64,000 nucleotides of DNA from assembly GCA_963782605.1 (NCBI GenBank), contig CAWAKK010000012.1, positions 248,001 through 312,000 on the forward strand. The letters are read 5' to 3'. The DNA is from JBDTSW01 sp963782605. Its GTDB lineage: Bacteria > Actinomycetota > Thermoleophilia > Solirubrobacterales > 70-9. Positions 25,649 to 34,173 of this stretch are shown here, piece after piece (position 1 is the first letter of the stretch; every line of letters begins with the position of its first letter). The notes beneath the pieces were generated by a model. That model saw only the letters and a list, made by a program, of their open reading frames with translations. It did no database searches and was not told the DNA's origin. The translations under genes were made by a program, and so were the position numbers.

Positions 25649-26617
25649 CTACTCGTCGCGAAGGGAGAGCCCGAGCGCGACCAGCGCCTCCTTGACCTCT
25701 TCGGTCGAGCGCTTGCCGAAGTTCGGGATCGCGTTCAGCTCCGACTCGGAGCGCTGCACGAGATCGCCGACCGTCTGGATGCCGGCGCGCTTCAGGCAGT
25801 TATAGGCGCGGACGCCGATCTCGAGCTCCTCGATCAGGCGATCGTCTCCCTCGACGGCCGGTGTCGCCGCGAGTCCCGCGGGATCTGGGACCCCGAGGCC
25901 GTCGTGGGCGGTGAGCTCCTCGACCCGATCGGCGTCGGTGAAGATCGCCAGGCTCTTGATCAAGAGCTCAGCGGCTTCGCGCAACGCGCCCGCCGGCTCG
26001 ATCGAGCCGTCGGTCTCGATCTCCAGCGAGAGCTTGTCGAAGTCGGTCCGCTGGCCCACGCGGGCGGAGTCGACCGCGTACGCGGTCCGGCGGATCGGCG
26101 AGAAGATCGAGTCGATCGGGATCACGCCGATCGCCTGGTCCTCCGTCTTGTTCGTCTCCGCCGGGGAATAGCCGCGGCCGCGGCCGATCGTGAGGTAGAC
26201 CTCAAGCTTGGTCTTCTTCTCGAGCGTCGCGATCGGAGCCTCGGGGTTCAGGATCTCGACTCCAGCGGGAAGGTCGATGTCCTTCGCCGTCACCTCGCCG
26301 GGACCGGTCGCGACCAGCGGTGCCTCCACCTCGTCGGCGTCGGTATGCATGCGCACGACGATGTCCTTGAGGTTGAGGACGATGTCGGTCACGTCCTCCT
26401 TCACCCCGGGCACGGTCGAGAACTCGTGAGCCACGCCCTCGATGCGCACGCTCTTGATGGCGGCGCCGCCGAGCGAGGAGAGCAGCACTCGGCGCAGGCT
26501 GTTACCGAACGTGTAGCCGAAGCCCTTATCGAGGGGTTCGATCGTGAACGTCCCCTTGTTGTCGGCGACGTCCTCCTTGCTGATCTTGGGGATCTGAAAC
26601 TCGGGCAGCGTGGTCAT
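25649..26617 (-). CDS. rpoA: RNA polymerase alpha subunit
   Basis: 322 residues from ATG 26617. The N-terminal domain (EPLDKGFGYTFGNSLRRVLL, then SLGGAAIKSVRIEGVAHEFS) dimerises and assembles beta and beta'. The C-terminal domain (LEIGVRAYNCLKRAGIQTVG, ELNAIPNFGKRSTEEVKEAL) contacts UP elements and activators. It follows rpsD by 40 bases in the usual alpha-operon order. Confidence 0.97.
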   Translation of the reverse strand: MTTLPEFQIPKISKEDVADNKGTFTIEPLDKGFGYTFGNSLRRVLLSSLGGAAIKSVRIEGVAHEFSTVPGVKEDVTDIVLNLKDIVVRMHTDADEVEAPLVATGPGEVTAKDIDLPAGVEILNPEAPIATLEKKTKLEVYLTIGRGRGYSPAETNKTEDQAIGVIPIDSIFSPIRRTAYAVDSARVGQRTDFDKLSLEIETDGSIEPAGALREAAELLIKSLAIFTDADRVEELTAHDGLGVPDPAGLAATPAVEGDDRLIEELEIGVRAYNCLKRAGIQTVGDLVQRSESELNAIPNFGKRSTEEVKEALVALGLSLRDE

Positions 26618-26657
26618 GGATTCCTCTCGGTTGCGGGTACTGAAAGCTTGGGCTCTG

Positions 26658-27278
26658 CTACTTGGAGTAGAGCTCGACGATGAGCTGCTCCTCGACCGGC
26701 GTGGCGATCTCCCCACGCTCGGGAAGGCGCAGCACCTTCGCCGTCAGGGCGTCGTGATCGGCTTGCAGCCAGGGCGGCACAGCGGCGGTCAGCTCGGTCG
26801 CCTGGCGCACGGTGTCGGTCGCCGGGCTCTCGGGCTTGATCGTGATCACGTCGTCGGGTCGGACCTGGTAGCTCGGGATGTCGACCCTCCGCCCGTTGAT
26901 CAGCCAATGTCCGTGGCCGATCAGCTGGCGGGCCTGGCGGCGCGAGGCCGCGAAGCCGAGTCGGACAAGCACGTTGTCGAAGCGCCGCTCGAGCAGCCGC
27001 AGCAGGTTCTCGCCGGTGATGCCCGGCTGGCGCGAGGCGCGCACGTAGTAGGAGCGGAACTGCTTTTCGAGCAGCTGGTAGAAGCGGCGGGCCTTCTGCT
27101 TCTCGCGAAGCTGGTTGCGGTACTCCGAGGCGCGCACGCGACCGCGGCCGTGCTCGCCCGGCGGGTAGGAGCGGCGCTCGACGCCGCACTTCTCGGTAAA
27201 GCAGCGCTCGCCCTTCAAGAAGAGCTTCTGGCCTTCGCGGCGACACTGCTTGCACTGGGGTCCCGTATCGCGAGCCAT
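26658..27278 (-). CDS. rpsD: 30S ribosomal protein S4 (zinc-binding form)
   Basis: 206 residues. A primary assembly protein of the 30S subunit. C9, C12, C26 and C31 form a zinc site, so this is the Cys-containing S4 version. The S4 RNA-binding domain follows (RRFDNVLVRLGFAASRRQAR, then QLIGHGHWLINGRRVDIPSY). It starts 2 bases after the rpsK stop. Confidence 0.97.
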   Translation of the reverse strand: MARDTGPQCKQCRREGQKLFLKGERCFTEKCGVERRSYPPGEHGRGRVRASEYRNQLREKQKARRFYQLLEKQFRSYYVRASRQPGITGENLLRLLERRFDNVLVRLGFAASRRQARQLIGHGHWLINGRRVDIPSYQVRPDDVITIKPESPATDTVRQATELTAAVPPWLQADHDALTAKVLRLPERGEIATPVEEQLIVELYSK

Positions 27279-27280
27279 CG

Positions 27281-27682
27281 CTAGCCCCTGCGCCGCTTCT
27301 TGGGCCGGCAGCCGTTGTGAGCCTGCGGCGAGACGTCCTTCACCGTGGTGATCTGAAGGCCGGCGGCCTGCAGCGAGCGGATCGCCGTGTCGCGTCCGGA
27401 CCCGGCGCCCTTGGCGTGGACCTCGACCCGCTCGAGGCCATGCTCCATGCCCTTGCGGGCAGCGGCATCGGCGGTCACCTGAGCCGCGAACGGAGTCGAC
27501 TTGCGCGAGCCCTTGAAGCCGGCCGAGCCGGCGGACTCCCAGCAGACGACGTTGCCGTCGGTGTCGGTGATCGTCACGATCGTGTTGTTGAACGAAGTCT
27601 TGATGTGCGCGACGCCATAGGGGATGTTCTTCTTGACACGCCGGCGCGTCCCCTTGCCTCGGCCCCTTCTCGGTTGCGGCAT
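27281..27682 (-). CDS. rpsK: 30S ribosomal protein S11
   Basis: 133 residues. A component of the 30S platform. Conserved VAHIKTSFNNTIVTITDTDG, SAGSAGFKGSRKSTPFAAQ and the C-terminal VSPQAHNGCRPKKRRR are all present. The N-terminus is basic (PQPRRGRGKGTRRRVKKN). It starts 11 bases after rpsM. Confidence 0.97.
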   Translation of the reverse strand: MPQPRRGRGKGTRRRVKKNIPYGVAHIKTSFNNTIVTITDTDGNVVCWESAGSAGFKGSRKSTPFAAQVTADAAARKGMEHGLERVEVHAKGAGSGRDTAIRSLQAAGLQITTVKDVSPQAHNGCRPKKRRRG

Positions 27683-27693
27683 CGCTCAGTCCC

Positions 27694-28077
27694 TCACTTG
27701 CCCGGCGTCGGCTTGCGCTTGCCGGCGATGCTCATGCGGCGAGGGCCCTTGCGACCGCGCGCGTTGGTCTTCGTGCGCTGACCACGCACGGGCAGTCCGC
27801 GCCGATGGCGCATCCCGCGGTACGCGCCGATCTCGGAGAGGCGCTTTATGTTCTGCGAGCGCTCCCGGCGCAGATCGCCCTCGACCTCGCGTCCCTCGAC
27901 CGCCTCACGAAGCTTCACGGCCTCGTCGTCGGTCAGGTCCTTGACGTAGGTGTCGGGGTCGATCTTCGTCTCGGCGAGGACCCTCTGAGCGGTCGAGCGG
28001 CCCACGCCGTGCACGTAGGTGAGCCCGATCTCGACCCGCTTGTTGAGTGGAAGGTTGATGCCTGCTACGCGTGCCAA
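27694..28077 (-). CDS. rpsM: 30S ribosomal protein S13
   Basis: 127 residues. Sits in the 30S head and touches tRNA and L5. The start ARVAGINLPLNKRVEIGLTY and the H2TH motif HGVGRSTAQRVLAE are typical, as is GMRHRRGLPVRGQRTKTNAR near the basic end. It follows rpmJ by 7 bases. Confidence 0.97.
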   Translation of the reverse strand: MARVAGINLPLNKRVEIGLTYVHGVGRSTAQRVLAETKIDPDTYVKDLTDDEAVKLREAVEGREVEGDLRRERSQNIKRLSEIGAYRGMRHRRGLPVRGQRTKTNARGRKGPRRMSIAGKRKPTPGK

Positions 28078-28084
28078 AGTGCTC

Positions 28085-28198
28085 CTAGCCCTGCCTCTGC
28101 TTGTGGCGTGGGTTCGAGCAGATCACCAGCACGCGGCCGCGCCTCCGGATCACCCGGCAACGCTCACACATCGGCTTTACGGACGCTCGAACCTTCAT
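28085..28198 (-). CDS. rpmJ: 50S ribosomal protein L36 (zinc-binding form)
   Basis: 37 residues: KVRASVKPMCERCRVIRRR with C11, C14, C27 and H32 as the zinc ribbon, ending SNPRHKQRQG. ATG 28198 has GGGAG three bases upstream, so the spacing is short. infA, which normally precedes rpmJ, is absent here. The 193 bases to the VOC gene (28199-28391) contain no recognisable gene. Confidence 0.95.
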   Translation of the reverse strand: MKVRASVKPMCERCRVIRRRGRVLVICSNPRHKQRQG

Positions 28199-28391
28199 CG
28201 GCTCCCAAGAACTCCCCCTGGGGTCGTATCCAATCGCTTGATCGAGAAGGCCCCCAAGCCCCATGAATCGGGCGAGCGGGCACACACAAACGGCCTTGCG
28301 GCCGACCGGAGAGGATAGCAAGGGCTCGAGTGTCGCCCAGGCACGGCTTCACGCCTACGGGCCGCCTAAGCCTGCAGCTCCACCAGCGTGC

Positions 28392-28877
28392 CTAGACCCC
28401 GGCGCCGTCGGCCGCCCGCCGCAGCTCTTCGACGTCGAGCTTGCGCATTCCCAACATCGCCTTCATGGCCCGCTCCGCGCGTTTGGGATCTGGATCGAAG
28501 AAGAGCTCGTCCATGCCCGTGGGCGTCACTTGCCATGAGAGCCCGTAGCGGTCCTTGAGCCAACCGCACATCGACTCCTCGCCGCCGTCGGTCAGGCGCT
28601 CCCAGTAGTAGTCGACCTCCTCCTGGTCCTCGCAGTTGATCTGCAGGGAGATGGCCTCGTCGAAGGTGAAGTCCGGTCCGCCGTTGATGCCGATGAAGCG
28701 CTGGCCGGCGAGCTCGAACTCGACGACCATCACGCTGCCGGGCTCCCCCGGTCCCGCCTCGGTGTAGCGGGAGACGTTCACGACTCTCGAGTCGCCGCCG
28801 AACAACGAGACGTAGAACTCCGCTGCCTCCTCGGCCTGCTTGTCGAACCAGAGGTTGGTCGTGATCTTCTGCTGCAT
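28392..28877 (-). CDS. VOC-fold protein (PhnB/3-demethylubiquinone methyltransferase-like)
   Basis: 161 residues. QQKITTNLWFDKQAEEAAEF then YVSLFGGDSRVVNVSRY is the start of the PhnB-like group of the glyoxalase/VOC superfamily. ISLQINCEDQEEVDYYWERL, the tryptophan in MCGWLKDRYGLSWQVTP and the conserved end (FFDPDPKRAERAMKAML, GMRKLDVEELRRAA) confirm it. These proteins often lack a known reaction. It occupies the position where infA usually lies in the spc operon and is transcribed in the same direction as rpmJ and map. Confidence 0.88.
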   Translation of the reverse strand: MQQKITTNLWFDKQAEEAAEFYVSLFGGDSRVVNVSRYTEAGPGEPGSVMVVEFELAGQRFIGINGGPDFTFDEAISLQINCEDQEEVDYYWERLTDGGEESMCGWLKDRYGLSWQVTPTGMDELFFDPDPKRAERAMKAMLGMRKLDVEELRRAADGAGV

Positions 28878-28983
28878 GCGCGCTCCTTTCGGGGTCCCGT
28901 CAGGGGATATCGCACATACGACCGCTGTGCGGCCGGATAGTCATCGCTGCGGCCCCAGGAAAACCGGGCGCCCGGGCCCCGAC

Positions 28984-29751
28984 CTAACCCTCGTGCCAGG
29001 GCGTGAGTATCCGCGGGCCGTCCTCGGTCACGGCGACCGTGAACTCGAAGTGGGCCGCGAGCGAGCCGTCGGTCGAGTAGACGGCCCAGTTGTCGCCGCC
29101 GACGCGCACCTCGGGGCCGCCGGCGTTCACCATCGGCTCGATCGCGAGCACCATGCCCGGCTCGAGCTTCGGGCCGCGGCCCGGCTCGCCGAAGTTGGGG
29201 ATCTGGGGGTCCTCGTGCATGTCGCGACCGATGCCGTGCCCGACGAGAGACCGGATGATCGAGAGGCCCTCGATCTCGACGGATCGCTGGATCGCATGAG
29301 AGACGTCCCCGAGGTGGTTGCCGGGCTTCGCCTCGGCGATTCCAGCGTGCAGGGCTGCCTCGGTGACCTCGAGGAGCTTTTGCGCCTCCTCGGAGATCGG
29401 GCCGACTGGCACGGTCAGCGCGGCGTCGGCGACCCACCCGTCCTTGGTGACGCCGACATCGAGCGAGATCAAGTCGCCGCGGCCGAGCTCGTACGCGCCA
29501 GGAATCCCGTGCACGACCATCGAGTTCGGCGACGCGCAGATCGACCCCGGAAAGCCGCGGTAGCCCTTGAAGCTGGCCGTGGCATCCTGAGAGGCGATGT
29601 AGCGCTCGGCGACCGAGTCGAGCTCGGCGGTGGTCACGCCCGGCCGGCACTTGGAGCGCAGCATCCGCAGGCACCGGGCCTGGATGGTGCCGGCAGCCGC
29701 CATCCGCTCGACCTCGTCGGGTGACTTGACAATGATGCCGCCGCGGTACAT
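28984..29751 (-). CDS. map: Methionine aminopeptidase type I
   Basis: 255 residues. Removes the N-terminal methionine from nascent proteins. The five metal ligands are visible: the Asp of LISLDVGV, the Asp of WVADAAL, the His of SLVGHGIGRDMHEDP, the Glu of LAIEPMVN and the Glu of HFEFTVAV. The substrate His is in NSMVVHGIPG. It lies 60 bases after adk in the standard secY-adk-map order. Confidence 0.96.
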   Translation of the reverse strand: MYRGGIIVKSPDEVERMAAAGTIQARCLRMLRSKCRPGVTTAELDSVAERYIASQDATASFKGYRGFPGSICASPNSMVVHGIPGAYELGRGDLISLDVGVTKDGWVADAALTVPVGPISEEAQKLLEVTEAALHAGIAEAKPGNHLGDVSHAIQRSVEIEGLSIIRSLVGHGIGRDMHEDPQIPNFGEPGRGPKLEPGMVLAIEPMVNAGGPEVRVGGDNWAVYSTDGSLAAHFEFTVAVTEDGPRILTPWHEG

Positions 29752-29811
29752 GGCGATGAGGCTAGCGTGACGCCCCGCCCGCGGGCGGGGGCGCTGAATC
29801 GGCTGCGCGAC

Positions 29812-30486
29812 CTAGAGCTCTTCCTCCATCCGCAGCGTCGCGAGGAGCGCCCGGATCCGGTCCGAGACCTCGTCTTGAGACCGAGCGCCGTCCACTCGCT
29901 TCAGCAACCCGCGCCCCTCGTAGAACGGCACGAGCGGGTCGGCGGTCTTCTCGTGATACTCGCGAACGCGGTGCTCGATCACGTCGGGCTTGTCGTCATC
30001 GCGAACGATGAGCTGGGCACCGCAGACGTCGCAGATGCCCTCGTTTTTCGGGGGATCGAAGTCCACGTGAAAGACGTGACCGTTGGGGCAGCTCCGGCGC
30101 CCGCCAAGCCTGCGAACCACCTCGCCATCGTCCACCTCGATCAGCACGGCCGCCGACAGCTTGCGTCCGATCTGATCCAGCTTCGCCTCGAGCGCCTCCG
30201 CCTGCGGCAGGGTGCGAGGAAAGCCATCAAGGATGAACCCGTCCTCGGCCTCCTTGCCTTCGATTCGCTCCGCGATCACGTCGACCATGAGCTCGTCGGG
30301 GGCGAAGTCGCCGCGGTCCATGTATTCCTTGACCTTCGCTCCGAGCTCGCTCTCCTCGCGAACCGCCGCACGCAGGATGTCGCCGGTGGCCCAGTACGGA
30401 AGGTGGAAGTCCTCCTGCAGACGCTCACCCTGCGTGCCCTTGCCGGAGCCGGGCGGGCCTAGGAGAACGAGGTTCAGCTCAGACAT
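29812..30486 (-). CDS. adk: Adenylate kinase, zinc-type lid
   Basis: 224 residues. Interconverts ATP+AMP and 2 ADP. P-loop GPPGSGKGTQ; AMP-binding YWATGDILRAAV and GFILDGFPRTLPQAEAL. The lid has a zinc-ribbon-like set (SCPNGHVFHVDFDPP, ICDVCGAQL) with Cys/His ligands rather than the usual four Cys. It follows secY by 36 bases. Confidence 0.96.
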   Translation of the reverse strand: MSELNLVLLGPPGSGKGTQGERLQEDFHLPYWATGDILRAAVREESELGAKVKEYMDRGDFAPDELMVDVIAERIEGKEAEDGFILDGFPRTLPQAEALEAKLDQIGRKLSAAVLIEVDDGEVVRRLGGRRSCPNGHVFHVDFDPPKNEGICDVCGAQLIVRDDDKPDVIEHRVREYHEKTADPLVPFYEGRGLLKRVDGARSQDEVSDRIRALLATLRMEEEL

Positions 30487-30522
30487 GGGGCGGGGAGCCT
30501 AAAGAACCCCGGCAGGCCATGC

Positions 30523-31797
30523 CTACTTCAAGAACCCCTCGTAGTTGCGCATCATGAGCTGCGCCTCGAGCTGCTTCACGGTGTCGAGCGCAACGCCCAC
30601 CACGATCAGGATCGAGGTACCTCCGAAGAAGAAGTTGGCGGAGGTCTGGTTGATCAGGATCGTCGGCAGCGCCGCGACAGCGCCGAGGTAGAGCGCTCCT
30701 GGGAACGTGAGCCTGGAGAGGATCCGGTCCAGGTATTCGGCGGTAGGTCGCCCGGGTCTTACGCCGGGGATGAAGCCCCCGTACTTCTTCAGGTTGTCGG
30801 CCTGGTCGACCGGGTTGAACGTGACCGCCGTGTAGAAGTAGGTGAAGATCACGATGAAGAAGACCTCGCCGACCACGTAGGCCCAGCCGTTGGGGCTGAA
30901 GAAGGCGGCGAAGTCGAGCGCAGCGGGGGTATTGATGAGCTGGCCGATCGTCGGCGGGAAGGCCATGATCGAGGCGGCGAAGATCACGGGGATGACGCCG
31001 GCCATGTTCACTCGCAGCGGCAGATAGGTCGAGCCACCCGTGGTCATCCGGCGCCCGACGACCCGCTTGGCGTACTGCACCGGGATCCGCCGCTGACCCT
31101 CCTGCACGAAGACGATTCCGACGATCACGGCGAGCGCGACGAAGGGCATCATCACGACGAAGACCTGATCCGGGTTGGTCCACCAGGAGGCGATGCCGCC
31201 GGGCAACCCGGCCGCGATCGAGGCGAAGATCATCAGCGAGATGCCGTTGCCGATCCCGCGCTGGGTGATCAGCTCGCCCAGCCACATGAGGAGCGTGCAG
31301 CCCGCGGTGAGCGAGATCACGACCAAGAAGACGGTCCCGAACGTTGCGTTGGCGCCGAGCGGGCTGACCCCGCCGGAGAACGAGGAGGACTGGAAGAGCG
31401 CGACGTACCCGGCCGACTGCGCGAACGCGAGCCCGACCGTCAGATAGCGCGTGTACTGAGTGATCTTCTGCTGACCGACCTCGCCCTCCTTCTGCAGGCG
31501 CTCCAGCGCCGGCACGACCACCGTCAGCAGCTGCAGGATGATCGAGGCGGTGATGTACGGCATGATCCCCAGCGCGAACAGGCTCAGCCGGGAGAGGCTC
31601 CCGCCCGAGAAGAGGTTCAGGAAGCCGAGGATGTTGGACCCGGCGAACTGGTCGCCGAGCGACTCAACCGCTGCAACGTCGACGCCCGGTGCGGGGATGT
31701 AGGCACCGAGGCGGTAGAGGGCCAGCATCGCCGCCGTGAACAGCAGCTTGCGGCGGATCTCCGGGATCGCGAAGGCGTTTGCGATCGTCTGGAGCAA
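30523..31797 (-). CDS. secY: Protein translocase subunit SecY
   Basis: 424 residues with ten membrane helices; the channel of the Sec translocon. Conserved pieces are RLGAYIPAPGVDVAAVESLG, LFALGIMPYITASIILQLLT, ITQRGIGNGISLMIFASIAA, YFYTAVTFNPVDQADNLKK and FIPGVRPGRPTAEYLDRIL. The start is TTG 31797, three bases after the rplO stop; GGAG 8 bases upstream, within the end of rplO, supports it. Confidence 0.96.
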   Translation of the reverse strand: MLQTIANAFAIPEIRRKLLFTAAMLALYRLGAYIPAPGVDVAAVESLGDQFAGSNILGFLNLFSGGSLSRLSLFALGIMPYITASIILQLLTVVVPALERLQKEGEVGQQKITQYTRYLTVGLAFAQSAGYVALFQSSSFSGGVSPLGANATFGTVFLVVISLTAGCTLLMWLGELITQRGIGNGISLMIFASIAAGLPGGIASWWTNPDQVFVVMMPFVALAVIVGIVFVQEGQRRIPVQYAKRVVGRRMTTGGSTYLPLRVNMAGVIPVIFAASIMAFPPTIGQLINTPAALDFAAFFSPNGWAYVVGEVFFIVIFTYFYTAVTFNPVDQADNLKKYGGFIPGVRPGRPTAEYLDRILSRLTFPGALYLGAVAALPTILINQTSANFFFGGTSILIVVGVALDTVKQLEAQLMMRNYEGFLK

Positions 31798-31800
31798 GAG

Positions 31801-32328
31801 CTACTCCGGTTGCTCGCCGCGGCCCGCGGCCGGGCCCGCCGGAATCACCTCGGCGGTGCCGCCAGCGGCCTCGATCTTCTCGCGCGCGGAGGCGCTGAAG
31901 GCGTGAGCGCGAACTGTGAGCTTCTTCGAGACGTCGCCACGTCCGAGCACCTTGACCGGATGCCGGCGCTTTGCGAGGCCCGCCGCGCGGAGGGTCTGCG
32001 GGGTGACCTCGTCGCCCGACTTGAAGCGGTCGTTCAGATCGCCGAGGTTCACCGGCTGCGTGTGTGTTCGGAAGGGCTCGAAGGGCATCGACATCTTCTT
32101 GTTCGGCCCGCGGAGCTTGCGCATCCGCATGTGGATCGGGTTCTGCCCGCCCTCGTAGTTGACCTTGCGCTTTGACCCAGAGCGCGCGCCATAGCCCTTG
32201 TGGCCACGGCCCGCCGTCTTGCCCTGGCCCGAGCCCTCGCCGCGGCCGATGCGCTTGCGCGGACGCCGCGAGCCCGGCTTCGGGCGCACGCTGTGAAGGT
32301 TGATCTCTTCCGGGTCGAGCCTCGCCAT
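31801..32328 (-). CDS. rplO: 50S ribosomal protein L15
   Basis: 175 residues, slightly long. The Gly/Arg-rich N-terminus (KPGSRRPRKRIGRGEGSGQG, KTAGRGHKGYGARSG) threads into the 23S rRNA, and the C-terminal globular part (FSASAREKIEAAGGTAEVI) is typical. The N-terminus has a short extra stretch (ARLDPEEINLHSVRP). The stop is 3 bases before secY; its ATG overlaps the rpmD stop by one base (TGATG). Confidence 0.96.
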   Translation of the reverse strand: MARLDPEEINLHSVRPKPGSRRPRKRIGRGEGSGQGKTAGRGHKGYGARSGSKRKVNYEGGQNPIHMRMRKLRGPNKKMSMPFEPFRTHTQPVNLGDLNDRFKSGDEVTPQTLRAAGLAKRRHPVKVLGRGDVSKKLTVRAHAFSASAREKIEAAGGTAEVIPAGPAAGRGEQPE

Positions 32329-32516
32329 CAGCCCTTGCCATCCTTCTCGACCGACACCAGGTGCGAGACCACGCGCAGCATGCCGTCGAGCTGGGGGGTC
32401 TCGGTCATCGTCGATTCGCGCCCGATCCGGCCGAGCCTGAGCGAGCGCAGCGTGTCACGCTGCGCCGGCGAGGCTCCGTTGGACGAGCGGATCTGCCTGA
32501 GCTTTAGCTCGCTCAT
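32328..32516 (-). CDS. rpmD: 50S ribosomal protein L30
   Basis: 62 residues: SELKLRQIRSSNGASPAQRD, TLRSLRLGRIGRESTMTETP and QLDGMLRVVSHLVSVE match bacterial L30 over its whole length. Its ATG overlaps the rpsE stop (ATGA), and its stop overlaps the rplO start. Confidence 0.95.
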   Translation of the reverse strand: MSELKLRQIRSSNGASPAQRDTLRSLRLGRIGRESTMTETPQLDGMLRVVSHLVSVEKDGKG

Positions 32517-33166
32517 GATGCGGGCTCTTCGGCAGCCGGCTCGGTCGCCGCGCCCTCATCCTGTGATGGCTCGGCGGCGACCGCCTCGGGCGTGACCGCC
32601 TCGGCATCGCCCTCGCCCACCGTTTCCTTGGCGCCGTTCTTCTTTTGGATCCCGAGGACCTGGTTGACGGAGAGACCACGCAGCTTCGCCACCTGCTCGG
32701 GACGGCGCAAGCCGGTGAGGCCCTCCATCGTCGCCTTCACGAGATTGATCGGGTTCTGCGTACCGATCGACTTCGAAAGCACGTCGCGGATGCCCGCGAG
32801 CTCCAGCACGGCCCGCACGCCCCCACCGGCGATCACGCCCGTACCCGGGCTCGCCGGGCGCAGCACCACGTGGCCGGCTCCGTAGCGGCCGATGGTCCGA
32901 TGCGGAAGGGTCTGCCCGTACTTGGGGATCCGAACGAGGCTCTTGCGGGCGTTCTCGACGGCCTTTTGGATCGCCAGCGGGACCTCGCGAGCCTTGCCGT
33001 AGCCGATCCCAACCACGGACTCCTCGTCGCCGACGGCGACGAGCGCGGTGAACGAGAAGCGCCGGCCGCCCTTGACGACCTTGGCCACGCGGTTGATCTC
33101 GATCACGCGCTCCTGCAGGTCGAGGCCCTGCGGGCTCACGGATTCTGGCTCTACGTTGCGGGTCAT
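32513..33166 (-). CDS. rpsE: 30S ribosomal protein S5 with acidic C-terminal tail
   Basis: 217 residues from ATG 33166. The double-stranded-RNA-like N-domain (LQERVIEINRVAKVVKGGRR, then FSFTALVAVGDEESVVGIGY) and C-domain (GTGVIAGGGVRAVLELAGIR, SIGTQNPINLVKATMEGL) are standard. After residue 180 the tail is acidic and Ala/Pro-rich (EGDAEAVTPEAVAAEPSQDE), absent from most S5 proteins. It belongs to a set of tailed ribosomal proteins in this window. Confidence 0.96.
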   Translation of the reverse strand: MTRNVEPESVSPQGLDLQERVIEINRVAKVVKGGRRFSFTALVAVGDEESVVGIGYGKAREVPLAIQKAVENARKSLVRIPKYGQTLPHRTIGRYGAGHVVLRPASPGTGVIAGGGVRAVLELAGIRDVLSKSIGTQNPINLVKATMEGLTGLRRPEQVAKLRGLSVNQVLGIQKKNGAKETVGEGDAEAVTPEAVAAEPSQDEGAATEPAAEEPAS

Positions 33167-33212
33167 GGGGCGATCAGGGTAGAGGGTCGGTTGTGCGTGC
33201 CTGCGGCGCGCA

Positions 33213-33566
33213 CTAGAACTCCAGGCCGCCCTCGCGGGCGCCCTCGGCGAGCGCTTTGACGAGGCCGTGGTAGCGGTAGCCGCCGCGGTCGAAGATGCAG
33301 GTCTCGACCCCGGCCTTCTTGGCGCGGTCGGCGAGCAGCTCGCCCGCCTTCTTCGCCTGTTCGGCACGGTCGAGGTCGCGCAGCTCCGGCTCGATCCATC
33401 CGACCGCGGCGACGGTGTGACCGCTCGCGTCGTCGATGAGCTGGGCGAACACGCCCCGGTTGGAGCGAAAGACCGACAGGCGCGGTCGCTCGGCCGAGCC
33501 ACGCACCTTCGCGCGAACGCGGCGGCGGCGGCGCAGGCGCTTTTGTCCTTTGGTCTGAACGGCCAT
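33213..33566 (-). CDS. rplR: 50S ribosomal protein L18
   Basis: 117 residues from ATG 33566. Binds 5S rRNA. The basic N-terminus (KGQKRLRRRRRVRAKVRG), RPRLSVFRSNRGVFAQLIDD and the end GVETCIFDRGGYRYHGLVKA, LAEGAREGGLEF are typical. It starts 2 bases after the rplF stop and is 46 bases before rpsE. Confidence 0.96.
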   Translation of the reverse strand: MAVQTKGQKRLRRRRRVRAKVRGSAERPRLSVFRSNRGVFAQLIDDASGHTVAAVGWIEPELRDLDRAEQAKKAGELLADRAKKAGVETCIFDRGGYRYHGLVKALAEGAREGGLEF

Positions 33567-33568
33567 GC

Positions 33569-34102
33569 CTACGCTCTCTTCCCGACCTTGCGGCGGACCT
33601 GCTCGCCGGCATAGCGGATGCCCTTGCCCTTGTAGGGCTCCGGGGGCCGGACACGGCGGATCCGTGCCGCCGTCTCGCCCACGAGCTGCTTGTCGATTCC
33701 CTTGACGATGATCTGCGTGGGCTGCGGCACCTCGAACTCGATCCCGTCCGGAGCGGGCATCGAGATCGTGTGGGAGTAGCCGACGCTCAGCTCCAGCGCC
33801 TTGCCCTGCAGGCGCGCGCGGTAGCCGACGCCCTGGATCTCGAGAGTCTTTACGAAGCCATCGGTGACCCCTTCGACCATATTCGCGATCAGGCTGCGGG
33901 TGAGCCCGTGCAAAGCTCGATGGGGGGCGCGGTCGGTGGGCCGGGCCACGGTCAGGGTGGAGTCCTCGACCTTCACGTCCATGTCCGAGCTGACGGCCTG
34001 AATCAGCTCGCCCTTGGGGCCGTTCACGGACACGCGGCCGGGCCCGACATCGACGGTTACGCCCTCGGGGATCTGCACGGGCTGCTTGCCGATGCGGCTC
34101 AT
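33569..34102 (-). CDS. rplF: 50S ribosomal protein L6
   Basis: 177 residues. SRIGKQPVQIPEGVTVDVGP at the start and ELSVGYSHTISMPAPDGIEF, GETAARIRRVRPPEPYKGKG, IRYAGEQVRRKVGKRA at the end are classic L6 features; the protein supports the factor-binding region of the 50S subunit. The 71 bases before it (34103-34173) separate it from rpsH and hold nothing recognisable. Confidence 0.97.
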   Translation of the reverse strand: MSRIGKQPVQIPEGVTVDVGPGRVSVNGPKGELIQAVSSDMDVKVEDSTLTVARPTDRAPHRALHGLTRSLIANMVEGVTDGFVKTLEIQGVGYRARLQGKALELSVGYSHTISMPAPDGIEFEVPQPTQIIVKGIDKQLVGETAARIRRVRPPEPYKGKGIRYAGEQVRRKVGKRA

Positions 34103-34173
34103 AAACCACCTGCGGCAGCTTCGCCGCCTGACACGCTCACCTCGAGGCTAAGGCTTCTCATCAAACCCACTCC

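Noticed and set aside
28199..28391. Possible infA gene
   Set aside because: No frame gives the IF-1 OB-fold sequence, and the gap is shorter than an intact infA of about 216 bases.
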